Source: Cephalotus follicularis
Lineage: Eukaryota > Streptophyta > Magnoliopsida > Oxalidales > Cephalotaceae
Assembly: GCA_001972305.1 (NCBI GenBank)
Contig: BDDD01002125.1
Location: 234,376 to 298,375 of the forward strand
DNA: 64,000 bases
Direction: 5' to 3'
Shown here in pieces: positions 32,092-43,625 of this stretch (positions are counted from its first letter, which is position 1; each line of letters begins with the position of its first letter). The notes below the pieces were generated by a model. The model was not told the origin of the DNA. It did not search any database and was given only the letters and a program-made list of their open reading frames with translations. Made by a program: the position numbers and the translations under genes.

Positions 32092-32847
32092 AATACCCCC
32101 ACACTTAAACCTTGCTTGTCCTCAAGAAAATGAAACAAAAAACTAAAACAATAAAACAAAAACAAAAACCATATTTCACTTTCGTAGGAATCACGATTGC
32201 ATTTAGCATATGCAACAAGCCTTCAAACCCCTATGTGTCCCTAGTGGACGATTTTTGTCTTGTGAATGTTTTCAGAGAATAAACACACACAATTCAGTTC
32301 ATTATAACTTTGCTAGAAGGTAAAATGTATCTCCATTTAAAAATTCATAGGCAAGCCCCATACTTGAATTTTATTATCTTGCTCCAAGTTCTAGAATCAT
32401 AACACATCTCAATTCATGAGTCTTTACTACATTTTTCTGTTATTCCACACTATTTACCAATCAAGATATGTATTCTTAGTAACATAAAATCCTACTTTGG
32501 AGTCAGACAAAGAAAGTTAGCACTCACATTTTTTTTCGTTTCTTTCTCTTTTATCAAACTCATTCCTCCACTACTGTTGGTTTGAATGACATGGATGGAG
32601 CATACACAAGACACCCAAATTACTAATTAGCTTTAGATTTACAATTTGCACATGAGATCAATTAAAATCTTATCAATTTAAATTCGTGTAATGTGTTAGT
32701 CTCTTAAGCTTTCTATAAGACCCATGTAGCGAGTTTTGGACCAGCTACTCTCAAGCCAGTTGGCTTTAAGGAACTAGGTGTAGAACACCGATAAGGTTTA
32801 CTTACTCAAATCAAATAGGTTACAAACCAAGACTGAATTCAAAGAGG

Positions 32848-32941
<94 letters not shown>

Positions 32942-33308
32942 TTTTTTCTTTTTTATATATGCAAGAACATCAATTCTTTATCCTCCTCCTTACTAAGATC
33001 TATGAAACTTTGAAGACGCACAAGATCGGTCTTTTTATTCATTTTATTCATTTATTTTTGCACAAACTCCTACTTTGAGATGTATTCCTTTTCCTTCCCT
33101 TGAAAATTTTTTATTTATTATTTTTCCTATGGGGTTTCTGTTATTTCTAAGTACATCAACATTTACTCCTACTTTCAAAATTAAAATGAACTTTGGCACC
33201 ACAATGCACTAAAAATTGATTATAGAAATAACAATGAATCATCCAGAAATATATGTGAAACAATGCAATAAATAAAAGAACAATAGGGGTAGGGTTTACA
33301 GCGTATGA
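32092..33308 (-). mobile_element. Element I: polypurine tract and non-coding 3' region
   Basis: On the minus strand GTTTAAGTGTGGGGGTATT (32092-32110) is the polypurine tract typical of Tat/Athila elements, directly before the 3' LTR. The next 1.2 kb up to the integrase end is AT-rich, without convincing open frames. It includes the TA microsatellite at 32848-32939. Some relatives of this clade carry an extra gene here; none is recognisable. Confidence 0.72.
32848..32939. repeat. (TA)n microsatellite
   Basis: About 45 uninterrupted TA repeats. Confidence 0.97.
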
Positions 33309-33827
33309 TTATGGAGGCTCGTGAAGATCCATGGCCTCTTCCACTGGTGAAGCTAGAAACTCTAAAACTTTCTTTAACCGCGGCCCGTTCACCTTAAATG
33401 CATCTTTTGTACCTGGCTTAACAATCTCAAACACACCATGTGAGAAAATAGTTTTAACAACATAAGAACCATCCCAACGGGATCTCAGTTTTCTAGGAAA
33501 CATATGTAACCGAGAATTGTACAAAAGAACCTTGTCACCGACTTTAAACATTTTTCGCAAAATCCGCGTGTCATGAAAGGCTTTGGTCTTTTCTTTGGAG
33601 ATCTTTGCATTGTCATATGCATCATTTTGGATCTCCTCCAACTTAGAGAGTTTGAGAGCATGATGACTACCCGCATTGAAATGATCATAATTAAATTGCT
33701 TAGCAACCCAAAAGGCCCTATGTTTCAATTCAACCGGAAGATGACACGCTTTATAGTACACAAGTAGGTAAGGAGATTGACCAAGGTCAGTCTTGAAAGC
33801 TGTTCGGTAAGCCCGCATAGCATCCAC
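33309..33827 (-). pseudogene. Element I: integrase C-terminal part
   Basis: 172 codons open. The frame reads AYRTAFKTDLGQSPYLLVYYKACHLPVELKHRAFWV, then FKVGDKVLLYNSRLHMFPRKLRSRWDGSYVV and IFSHGVFEI. These are the recognisable end of the integrase in Tat/Athila-type gypsy elements, which lack a chromodomain. The first Met is internal; the frame connects upstream (higher coordinates) to the integrase core at 33921-34286 across a damaged stretch of about 90 bases that would carry the catalytic Glu region. Confidence 0.85.
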
Positions 33828-33920
33828 AAGTCAAGTGGACCAATCCTTTCTCCTTGGATTGACTATTTTTTCAAGGATTTGTTTAATTTGGTGATTGGAT
33901 ACCTCAATTTGCCCGCTAGT

Positions 33921-34440
33921 TTAAGGATGGTAAGGTGTGGCAAGTTTTTGGGTGATCTTATATCTTTTCATAAGGGCTTCGAAAGAACGATTATAGAAAT
34001 GGGTACCCTTGTCACTGATGATGGCTCGTGGGGTACCAAACTGAGAAAAGATATGTTCCTTGAGGAACTTGACAACCACAGAGTTGTCATAGGTTCGACA
34101 AGGAATTATCTCTATCCACTTCGACACGTAGTCAACAACCAGAAGGATATATATGTTCCCAAACGAATTGGGAAAATGACTCATAAAATCGATGGCCCAA
34201 ACATCAAAATCTCCATAGTGGAAATTAGAGTCAAAGGCATCATATTCCTCTTGGTCACATGGCCTAAAGATTGACATGAAGCACAAGCCCTATAGTATTG
34301 AAAATAATCTTTGAAAAGACTCAGACAATAAAATCCACACTGTAAAACTTTGGCCGCAGTCTTAGTTTGGTCAAAATGGCCACCACAAGCCTGATCATGA
34401 CAAAAAGAAGGGATTGAATGACACTCATGATCAGGAACAC
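33921..34440 (-). pseudogene. Element I: integrase zinc finger and core
   Basis: [33 protein letters not shown] (first catalytic Asp in IDFM), then [23 protein letters not shown] (second Asp in SDKG) and ATPYHP at the end. A remnant of the HHCC finger is seen at about 34290-34440 with stops. Core reading frame 34286-33921 is open for 121 codons. It is related to integrases of Tat/Athila elements and clearly different from the chromovirus copies around it. Confidence 0.85.
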
Positions 34441-35224
34441 ACCTTCACATAATTTCATTAGGACACACTTTCAAAAAGATAGGGGTCATCCCAAAAGAAA
34501 TGTTTGACTTGAGAGAGAAACCTACGCTTATCTTGAGCAGACCACTTTGATGGTAAAATCCCAATAACAAGATAATTGACTATGTCCATGTACCATGGTT
34601 CACTCTCGACAAGCATAAGTTGCTCTCAGGGAAATTCTCATTAATGGGACCCTTGATTTATGGCACATTGGAGAGACGGGACAAGTGATCAGCAACCGAA
34701 TTCTCCATTCCATTCTTGTCTCTAATTTCCATGTCAAAATCTTGAAGTAGAAAAACTCAATGGATAAGATGCGCTTTCGCATCCTTCTTGCCTACTAGAT
34801 ATCGAATCACAACATGATCAATGTAAACAATGACTTGTGATCCTAGTAAATACGATCAGAATTTTTCGAGTGCGAAGACTACAACTAAAAACTCCTTCTC
34901 AGTAGTCGTGTAATTCAATTGCGCATCTGAAAGAGTTCCATTGGCATAGTAAATGACGTGAGGCAATTTATTGATTCGCTAACCAAGAACAGCTCCTATT
35001 GCATTGTCTGACGCATCACACATGAGTTCAAAAGGCTCAGACTAGATGGGTGCCTAAATAATAGGAGCAGAAATGAGCTCCATCTTTAATAAGCCAAAAG
35101 CATCACGGCACTCTTAAGTGAAAACAAATTCTTGATCCTTCGTTAGAAGCGATGTCAAGGGTCGCGCCACCAAACTAAAATCTTTGATGAACCTTCGATA
35201 AAAACCAGCATGTCCGAGGTATGC
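34441..35224 (-). pseudogene. Element I: RNase H remnant (many stops)
   Basis: No long open frame, but the minus-strand text still gives ELMCDASDNAIGA (35000-35035 area), LNYTTTEKEFLVVVFALEKF (about 34860-34925) and a decayed RDKNGMEN..ADHLSRL tail (about 34660-34735). These are the RNase H motifs of a Tat/Athila polyprotein. Numerous stop codons and frame changes show old age. Confidence 0.72.
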
Positions 35225-35678
35225 TCAGATGTCCTTCACATTTTGAGGAGGCGGAAAATGTTTGATGATTTCTACCTTGGCCTTATCCACCTGAATTCCC
35301 TCATTAGACATGACATGTCCGAGCACAATCCTCTCATTCACCATGAAATTGCACTTCTCCCAATTAAGCACCAAATTCTTTTGCCTACTTCTTTCGAGTA
35401 CTAATTTCAGATGATGAAGGCAGTTAGAGAAGGTGGAAGCATGCACAGAGAAGTCATCCATAAATACATCAAGAAATTCCTCTACCATATCAGAGAAGAT
35501 ACTCATCATGCACCTCTGGAAGGTCGCAGGAGTATTGTAGAGACCAAATGGCATGCATCAATAAGCAAAATTTCCAAAGGGGCATGTGGAGGTAGTCTCC
35601 TCTTGATCTTCAGGGGCGATGGGAATTTGATTATATCCAGAGTATCTATCAAGAAAGCGGCAATAATCGTGGCCAACC
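35225..35678 (-). pseudogene. Element I: reverse transcriptase, C-terminal part
   Basis: FGLYNTPATFQRCMMSIFSDMVEEFLDVFMDDFSVHA gives the RT active-site box FMDD, then KCNFMVNERIVLGHVMSNEGIQVDKAKVEII. The N-terminal half of RT lies at 37848-38225 because solo LTR K has been inserted in between. 109 codons are open. Confidence 0.86.
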
Positions 35679-37847
35679 TGTAACGTCCGCGATCCGAGTC
35701 CGCTAAATGCTCAAAGCGAATCTCAAGGAGTCGGTGCGTTACGTTGGGTGTGAAACTCTTACATCCTTTAGAGCGAATCTCAAGGAGTCGGTGCGTTACG
35801 TTGGGTGTGAAACTCTTACATCCTTTAGCATACTCGTCTAGTGCTATCATACATCATAAAGCTCATACATCTCAACATAATACGTAACCTTGAATTCCAT
35901 CTTCAACATGTTCATCTTATCTATAGATATCATAATCAAAATTATTCATATATACATTTACACAGGATCATCCTTTTATATAAGCATATAATACATCGGA
36001 AAAACATCGTCCTACTACATATCAAAAGCATTTTTATGCAAACACTATTGCATAATACATTTTCCTTTCAAAATTCCTTCATATGAGCTTCCTCTAAAGC
36101 TCGTATTCTCCATTATATCCTTTCCTAAAAACATTTTATTTGAAAACAAACATTGAAAGGAATGAGATCAAAATAGCTCAGTAAGGTGTTTTTATTGTAA
36201 ACACATTTCATCATAACCTTTTTCTAGTCAACACATATAACTAGAAAATTTCATAAAACATATCAGTTTTCTAGTAAAAATTCGTAACTAGAACATTTTA
36301 TAAAAATGAAGTTATAAAAACCTTAATGAACCCTTTCACACCTCTTCACCGGGGCACTGTGCACTCCCCGATTACTATCCTTGCATCACATGCATGTCAC
36401 TATAAGCTCCATCATAATCCATCTCAGGTTCATTCCACTTGGATCGCAATCCAAGGGTGGTTCATTTCATCATTTCATAAAACATTTCTCATCATTTTGA
36501 GTACATAACTCAAAGCATTCATAAACAATTTTGTATAGCATTTCTAAATCTAAAATTTCATATAAAAATAAACACTTTCAGAGAAAACTTAAAACATAAA
36601 CATTGAAGTAGACATCTTCACGAATTCAGAAAGCTCAAGTTCATAAAAATTGGTTGAGAATCGAATCCGTTATGAATTTTTAAAGTGGCTGGTTTCCTGT
36701 TTTAGCAGTACGGGAGCAGTAAAATGAAACAAGACTTTTCATCAAGAATTTGACAGAATTTCAAGTTATGCAAAGCATAACAGTTAAAGAAGACATCTGA
36801 AAATTTCTAAAACATTAACCCATTTGAAAACTCATCAAGAATTTAGGAAGATATGAATAAAACAATCTGGTGAAAATTTGAATCAAAACAGGTGGAACTT
36901 TCATAAAAATGGCTGTCAAATTTCCTTACAACGCTTTAGAATTCCTTTCTCCCTTTTCTTTGCTGAATTCTCCACTTATTCCCAGCAGAAAAATCTTCCT
37001 TTCCTCAGCCAGAATGAATAAATTCAGCCCTCATTGCCTATAAATAGGCTGGTTGCTTAGGGAGCAAGTCTCCCTTTCTCTCCCATGAGTCATCACACAT
37101 AGTTGCCCATGTGCCTTAAATCCTCAAATGAAATTGTGAAACTTGGCATCTAAACATAAAATATCTAGCTTCCTTAAACCCTGGCATGACACTTGTCATT
37201 GAATTAATGAATTTAACTCACAAAAGGGCAAAAGGTCAGACTTTGGCAACTGGTCTGCAACTCAATGGGTCGACACTTCACTTCTAAGCGTCGCCGCTTA
37301 CGGCCTTGTTCTAAGTTCATCAATTTCCACCTTGACTAAAGTGTTGACGCTTTCCTACAAAGCTTCGCCACTTTAAGTCTTATCCAGGTCAACTTTAATG
37401 CTTGACTTCAAAGCATCGAAGTTTACATTTGGAGCGTCATCGGTTGCACCAAGCATCACCGCTTTCATCCAAGCGTTGTTGGTTAGAGGAATTTGTCCAA
37501 ATTGAACACTCACTGGTTTTCACCGGCGTCATAAGGGGTCTAAGCGTCGATGGTTGACGACCAAAGCGTCGTTGCTTAACCACACACCATCGACGCTTTA
37601 GCCAACTTTCTTCTGTTTCCACCACATATACAAATAGCCAATTTCGATTTTCTTCCGGGGGCGCCGGCCCTAGCCCCTGCCTGCTGTTCGGGCAGCGGGA
37701 GCCCCCATCCGCTCATCGGGGAGCGGAAACCCCGAACCCCCTTAGCTTTAGGGTCATATCACGAGTCCCTTGAAATATTCATCAACATCAAAAATAGAAA
37801 TCATGTTTCCATAATTAATATCTCTAATGAAAATTATGGTCATTACA
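35679..37847 (-). mobile_element. Solo LTR K inside the RT of element I
   Basis: The two halves of RT join on either side of this 2.17-kb segment. Termini on the plus strand are TGTAACGTCCGCG and GGTCATTACA; on the minus strand it starts TGTAATGACC, like LTRs A and D. Flanks are CAACC (left) and CAACT (right), a one-mismatch 5-bp duplication. It contains a 57-bp duplication near one end, GCGTCGCCGCTT motifs at 37260-37595 and a GC-rich block at 37655-37745. No coding sequence or primer site, hence a solo LTR. Confidence 0.8.
35716..35829. repeat. 57-bp tandem duplication in LTR K
   Basis: GCGAATCTCAAGGAGTCGG... is repeated head to tail from 35716 and from 35773 with almost no differences. 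That indicates a recent duplication at the 3' end of the LTR on its own strand. Confidence 0.9.
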
Positions 37848-38225
37848 CAACTAGCCTATCCAACATTTGATCAATAAAAGGAAGGAAAAATGATCCTTCC
37901 AGGTGGCTGTATTCAATTTGTGGTAGTTGATGCATACCATCCATCCAGTTTGGACCTTAGTCAAAATTAAGTCATTTGATGAGGATTGTACTAACATCAC
38001 TCTGGATTTCTTTGGGACTACGTGGACTAGACTCACCCACTGACTATCCGAGATGGGATAAATGATCCCATTGCCCAGCCACTTCAAAATATCCTTTTGT
38101 ATGGCTTCTTTCATCACAAGTTTTGCCCTTCTCTGAGGTTCTCTAGAAGGTTTGGATCCTTCTATGAGAATTATATGATGCTCAAAAATATAAGGGCTGA
38201 TTCTCTTGATGTCAACCATAGTCAA
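37848..38225 (-). pseudogene. Element I: reverse transcriptase, N-terminal part
   Basis: The polyprotein runs from HHIILIEGSKPSREPQRR through KWLGNGIIYPISDSQWVSLVHVVPKK to CINYHKLNTATWKDHF and LLIKCWIG at the edge of LTR K. These are the RT fingers of a Tat/Athila element. The first catalytic block (FLDGYSGY in relatives) falls beyond the K insertion point and is poorly preserved. Confidence 0.83.
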
Positions 38226-39014
38226 ACCAATTGCCTCTTTATTTTCTTTGAGTAGGTGAATAACCTTCTCTTCTTGACGTGGAGTAAGATCTGATGACAG
38301 AATAATAGGAAGAGTTTGGTTTTCACCTAAGAATGAATATTTCAGTATAGAGGGAAATTACTTTAATTCAAGTTTTAGAGGCTCTTCTATTGATGGTTTG
38401 GGTAAAGATGTGGATAAGAGGCTTACTGGTTCTAATGGTTGCATACTAAACACATCAAAGAAATCTCCTCCTTCTATGTCCTCTAATTTCCACATACACT
38501 CACTGAAATTTCCATCAAAATCAATGTCAAAGACCGTATCAATGTGGTCAAGAATTGAGTGGATTACGTTCACTTCATCAAAGTCAACTGGATGCTTTCC
38601 CAAACGGAAGATGTTAAAGTCCATTGACGCATTTCCAAAACTCAACTTCATCAAACCATTTTGACAATTGATTAGAGCATTACTCGTGGCCAGGAATGGT
38701 CTACCTAGGATAACTGGATTTGATTATTTATATTATTCACAGGCTGGGTATCTAAAACAAAATAGTCAACAAGAAAGAAAAACTCACCAACCTTGATTAA
38801 AACATCCTCAATTTTCCCTCTCGGCACTTTCACCAACCTTGATTAAAGTAGATGCAAGCTGTGAAATCTACTTCTCCATGTTATGCTGATTGGTCATACA
38901 ATGCTCATGAGAAGCTCCATACTCTTTTCTAGAGAAGAAATCCTAAAGGCATCTATTTGCTGGTGCAATAATGTTTGATCGTGAAATTGATGTTGTGGGA
39001 AGGTAGGTATGACG
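38226..39014 (-). pseudogene. Element I: protease region and linker
   Basis: The minus strand gives NPVILGRPFLATSNALINCQ (about 38660-38720), then GLMKLSFGNASMDFNIF (38654 downward). This is the C-terminal flap of the retroviral-type protease as found in Tat/Athila elements. The segment 38358-38654 is open. The Asp-containing active site is upstream, around 38770-38860, and is too damaged to read with confidence. About 150 bases near 38870-39010 show no clear domain. Confidence 0.7.
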
Positions 39015-40164
39015 TTATTGGAAGGCTGGGGAAACCTTTGAAAGTTCTGCTAGGATGCGGACTGCCAGAGAAGTTCGAAGCGTGCCCAGAAAAATTTGAA
39101 TGCTGAGCAGAGAATTTCGAGGGTCCTCTGGGTTATGCCCTTCACTCCAAGAGAAGTTTGGATGATTTCCCCAACCCGTATTGTAAGTGTTACTATACGG
39201 GTTGTATTGATTCATAGCGGGCACATTCTCTGGAGGATAAAGATTTTCAGAGAAGCTCAGGCATTCTTCCATAACATAGCTTGGTGATACATACCAAGAA
39301 CACATAGGGGTGCTCTGATTTATGTGACTCACCTCCTCGGGTTCCCTCACTATTGATTCTAATCGCTTGATGAGGTTGTCTAACTATGCCACCTTGGACA
39401 CTGTCCCCTCTATAACGTCCCCCTTACTCGACAGAGCTCTCTCCGTTACTTGAGTGGACTCCCGCTCCCTAGTTTGCTCACCCAAATCTAGCAGCAAATT
39501 CCAAGCCTTGTTTTCATCGCTATACGAGGTAAACCCATCTGGACACATTGACTCGAGCAATTGCTTGGTCTGGTAATCAATGATTTCGTAGATGATTTGG
39601 CATAAATGCCAAGTTTTTAAACCATTATGAGGACACTCTAAGAGGAGGTCTTGAATCGGTCCATACACCTCGAGAATGGTTCATTGGGCCTCTGGCAAAA
39701 CTGGAGAATATCGTTCCTAAGCTTATTGGTTTTATGGAGAGGGAAGAATTTCTTCAAGAATGACACTGTGAACTGATCCCATGTAGAGACGAAATCAGTG
39801 GATAAACTGTAGAGCCACTTCTTAGCTCCATCATTGAGAGAAAAGTTTATGAATCCAATTTGATATCATCATCGGATAATTGCTGGAGTTTCATGAGGGC
39901 ACATACCTCCATGAACTCGTGATGGAAGAGATATGCATCCTCATTGGGTAACCCATGGAAGTGAGGGAGCATACTAATGAATTGAGATTTTAATTCAAAA
40001 TTGTTACCCTGAGGTGCAGGAAACTGAATATAGGATGGTTGCACTGTCCTTGCAGGATAGAATTTATCGCTAAGGGTTTGAATAGGTCGTGCGTCTGCCT
40101 TTACTGTCGGTTGTTGATTAATCCTTTCTAACTGATTGTTTGGACCACGCACCCAATCAGTCAT
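39015..40164 (-). pseudogene. Element I: gag
   Basis: Three open pieces in different frames. The first (40164-39847) has NFELKSQFISMLPHFHGLPNEDAYLFHHEFMEVCA, the conserved gag start of Tat/Athila elements. After a frameshift near 39855 the next bases still read as INFSLNDGAKKWLYSL. The second (39668-39384) has LLLECPHNGLKTWHLCQIIYEIIDYQTKQLLESMC. The third (39350-39015) is a low-complexity Asn/Pro-rich end. The start codon lies upstream of 40164 and cannot be fixed. Confidence 0.82.
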
Positions 40165-40365
40165 AAACTAAGTCAAAACACGTGTGAAAGTAGACCACAA
40201 ACGTAGAGAAGGTACTAACATAGACCAGACAACTCAAAAAGTCAGACCAAAGAACTTTTTTCTCTTTTTTTTAAAGCTTATGAGAAAACCTAATTTAACT
40301 AAGCGAGAACTTGTTAGAAATACAATGAATCAGTTGAATAAATTAAAACTAATCTAAAACATTGC

Positions 40366-40387
40366 TTCCCCGGAAACAATACCAAAA
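40366..40387 (-). promoter_or_regulatory. Degenerate primer binding site of element I
   Basis: On the minus strand TTTTGGTATTGTTTCCGGGG. Tat/Athila elements commonly have TGGCGCCGTTGCCGGGGA here, so this appears to be a mutated form. It marks where the 5' LTR of I should begin, but LTR G starts at 40389 instead. Confidence 0.6.
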
Positions 40388-40631
40388 ATGTAATACCCTG
40401 TTTATCCCTGTGTATTTTATTTGGGCTTTTAATATGTTTTGTTAAGTAGTCTGTCTTTTTTTTTTTTTTTGGTCTTTGCGGTTTGGGATGACTGATACCA
40501 GCCTTGGGCCTTTTGGGTATTTGTTAGACAGTGTATATGAATAAGTAAAATTGATTTTATTGTATTTTAATTAGTTTATAAATTAGTTTTATTATAAATC
40601 TATTTTATTTAAAACTAAATCTTTTAATTAA

Positions 40632-40632
40632 T

Positions 40633-40664
<32 letters not shown>

Positions 40665-40691
40665 CCCCGTAAGTCTCTCTCTCTCTCTCGT
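40632..40691. repeat. (CT)n microsatellite in LTR G
   Basis: Two runs of CT repeats separated by CCCCCGTAAGT. Pyrimidine tracts are common close to plant transcription start sites; here that is only a possibility. Confidence 0.9.
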
Positions 40692-41484
40692 TATCTCACC
40701 GAATCTCCCCCTCTATCCCTCAAATTCTCCCAAAAACCTCTCCACTTTTCCTTACCCTATCAAATTTTGCTCCTTCTTTCCTTATCTCAGCCGATATTGT
40801 CTCTTCTTTTCTGTTTAAGTATGCCATTCGTTCATTGTTTTGCAATATACTTCTTTCTTGCACCTAGAATCACCGAACCTGCAACTTGGAAATTCGTTTC
40901 TGTTCTTCGTGGAATTGTTTTCCTCATCTCATCATGTTTTCCTCTAATGGTTTGGTTTATGTATTGTTTTATTTTGATATGCACTAGTTAGATAAACTGT
41001 TAAAACTTTGTATCTCTTTTCATATGTATTCTTGAACAACCATTGCTACTTGGAATTCCTATTTTCTCAGTCACTCATTCAAGTTTGTCCAATGTAACTA
41101 GTTTGATGATTCGTTTTACCTTGTTACGAATCAGAGTATATGTTGTGCTGGCTATCGAACTTTTGTTCTTTTGTTTCCTTTCGTTTTTGTATCCTAACAG
41201 TAGCCTTAGGACATCTTATATGAGTTGTGTAACCTGGCTTTGATAACTGATAGTGGTGGTTTGACAGAAAATTGGATTATATATGAATGTTTTGATTAAA
41301 AGTCATCTCTCTTTAAAAGTTTAACAACTGTTAGTACTCTCTCTTATGATTCCGTGTTTTGTTACTGTATTAATTAACTCATAGAGTCTTGTTTAAATGG
41401 TTATGACCCTCTGGTATTGAGAAATCCAGGTTTTGATAGAAAATTGGCATAGGATTGTTAGATTTTTCTATTCTGTCGCCCAGA

Positions 41485-41700
41485 ACAGTCGGCTTTTTTT
41501 ATGAACAGCTGCCTATTGCGCTTTGATTAGTCGGCTACCTCATCAATCAGCCGACTGCTTTTCCTTGCACAATCGACTGGACCCCTGTCTCAGTTGACTG
41601 GCTGCAGTCCTACTTGTGTAGTCGGCTGGCCATGTGGTGCAGTTGACTACAAGGTTTCAATAGTCGGCTGGAGTCCTTCTACAGTCGGTTGGTCAGTCAA
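41485..41700 (+). repeat. Motif cluster in LTR G (AGTCGGCTGG type)
   Basis: About nine decayed units of the CAGTCGACTGG family, such as CAGTCGGC, TAGTCGGCTA, AGCCGACTGC, CAATCGACTGG and CAGTTGACTGG, at 20-30 base spacing. LTR F carries better preserved units in the same place (52905-53080). Confidence 0.7.
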
Positions 41701-42389
41701 AGAAATTTTGTTTCCAAGTTTCCTTATCCGTTTGTCCTTCGGTTGAATCGGGGTTTGTTTTAAACACCATTATGATTTTGTTTTATTGTCCGTAACTGTT
41801 TTAAGCTCTTATATGAATGGTTTTATATTTTTATAGATAATAGTACTACCGAGGAGCAGTTTAGAAATTCGTAAAGTTATTTCTATGATTGCAGAAGGTA
41901 TGGATTTTCTTTCCTTGATATATCCTTCGGTATTGTTGAGATCAATTCGGTTTTGTTTCAGTAAATGAAGTACGGATTCTCCTTTCTTTGGGTTCTCTAT
42001 CGGTTTATTAAAATAAATTCAGATTATGTTTTTAGAACGGATAGTTCTCTTCTTGGACATCTGATTTATTTGAAATGATTTCAGTTTGATTTTAAGTACG
42101 AATTTTGTAATTGAATGTTTGTTTCGGTTCCTTTTTATAAAATATGTTTTATGACTGAAGTTTAATATTACCGATTTTATAAATTGAGTATGACTCTCAT
42201 TTATGAAAGTATACTGATTTTGATATTGAACATGACTTTTGTAATGACCGCAATTTCGATTCATGTATTTTGTAACCTTCGATGAATAAAATATACTTTT
42301 GAGGTGTTATGTAGTTACTTTTTAAATGAATAAAGTTGGGATACAATTCTGAAATTGAAAACTAAAGAAATTATTTCTGGTGCCAAACC

Positions 42390-42560
42390 GCCGATGCCTA
42401 AAGACATACCGTCGACGCTTTAAGCCCTGACACGTGCACAATACGCACAGTTGAAGACTGAAATAAGGCGCCAACCGTCGACCTTTAATCGCCCAGCATT
42501 GACACTTACAGGCATATAAGCGTCGACGCCCACGATTAAACTGGCGACGCTTTAGTCGTG
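42390..42560 (+). repeat. Motif cluster 1 of the D LTR (GTCGACGCTT type)
   Basis: Units include CCGTCGACGCTTTAAG, CCGTCGACCTTTAA, CATTGACACTTA, AAGCGTCGACGCCC and GGCGACGCTTTAG. The 3' LTR copy is at 60915-61085 with point differences. Confidence 0.75.
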
Positions 42561-43484
42561 TTCTGGCCCAAAGATAAGTGACAGTTGGAAGGAAATGGCA
42601 GAGTTGAAATGATGGGAACATTGGCATGTGTCAATACACGTGTTGGCCATGCAAAAGAGGCGTTGCCAGCTGTTGTTAATGCCAGACTAAGAGCCTCGCA
42701 TGTCTCCCTTCACCTGCACAACCTGCAAAAGTTAAGAGAAAGAACAAAAGAGAGGAGGCATGCATGAGGGAGAGAGACATTAAAGGTTAAACCAGCTGTG
42801 GGGATGAAGGGCACGAGATTAGACACTTATATCAGTTGATGCTTGAACCATTCAAGTGTTGAAAAACACTGAGAGAAGAGAAGAATTATTGGAGATTTGT
42901 GAAAGCCTGCATTGAGGATTGGAGAGTTCAAGAGACTTGGGAACCTTGATCTTTCTGGGTAAGCTTCTAAATCTCGAATTATGGTTGAAGTTGTAGGTTA
43001 ACAGTAGTATGTACTACTTGCATGCCTACTGCACATAATGTTAAACTTGGAAATGGTAACAAAAAAAAAGGGGGGGTTAATTATGAAGCAAAGTTAAGAA
43101 TTGTTATGTCATTCAAGAGAAGGAATTTCGGATTTAATTATAACCTTTGATTCGATTCCTTGAAGTTGTCATGATTAGATAATTTAATAAACTTACTAGT
43201 ATTGATTTATAGACCTGTAAACATGCGAGTGTTCAGGCTAATTACTGCAATTTGGGAAATTAAACCAGAAGTAAAGAACTTTGGACACAAGTGAGAGGCC
43301 AATCCATCTTGGCTTTGGGATAGCAATTGAGGTAGGGGATTTTGACATGTTTTTCAACCTATGACATGTATAATATGTTGTGATGGTCAATACTTTATTG
43401 CATGTAGGATTGAACTGAATTCGGTTGATTGTGTGAATTCCCATGTTTTGGAATTGCTCCTGAAATTCGTATGAATGCCAGAAG

Positions 43485-43625
43485 CGCCGACGCTTATACA
43501 TACACTGTCGATGCTTTGGTGCGTGAATAGCATATTAAGGCCTAGAAGGTCGACGCTTAAACTGTGTAGTGTCAGCGCTTAGTCACAAAACGTCGACGCT
43601 TACCTAGAAACTGTCGACGCTTTAG
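43485..43625 (+). repeat. Motif cluster 2 of the D 5' LTR
   Basis: Units GCGCCGACGCTTA, CTGTCGATGCTTT, GGTCGACGCTTAA, CAGCGCTTA, CGTCGACGCTTA and CTGTCGACGCTTTAG at 20-25 base steps. The 3' LTR switches to B-type sequence inside this cluster. Confidence 0.75.

Larger units (their letters stand above)
40389..42239 (+). mobile_element. LTR G (left part), F-like family
   Basis: Starts TGTAATACCCTG, like solo LTR F (TGTAATACCCCG), and shares with it the stretch ending GTCGCCCAGAACAGTCG. It also has a (CT)n tract at 40638-40690, a T run near 40458-40471 and an AGTCGGCTGG/CAGTTGACT motif cluster at 41485-41700. It stops at 42239 where D is inserted; its continuation lies beyond the window. Short frames at 40767-40991 and 41043-41243 have no recognisable domain. 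Confidence 0.78.

Noticed and set aside
32092-33308. Possible env-like gene at the 3' end of element I
   Set aside because: No frame of useful length, no signal or membrane segment; the area is AT-rich with a TA microsatellite.
37437-37625. Minus-strand frame inside LTR K as a gene
   Set aside because: It is made of the GCGTCG-type motif cluster and has no domain.
43060-43080. Runs of A and G in LTR D as a polypurine tract
   Set aside because: It is in the middle of the LTR; the real tract is at 60756-60768 next to the 3' LTR start.
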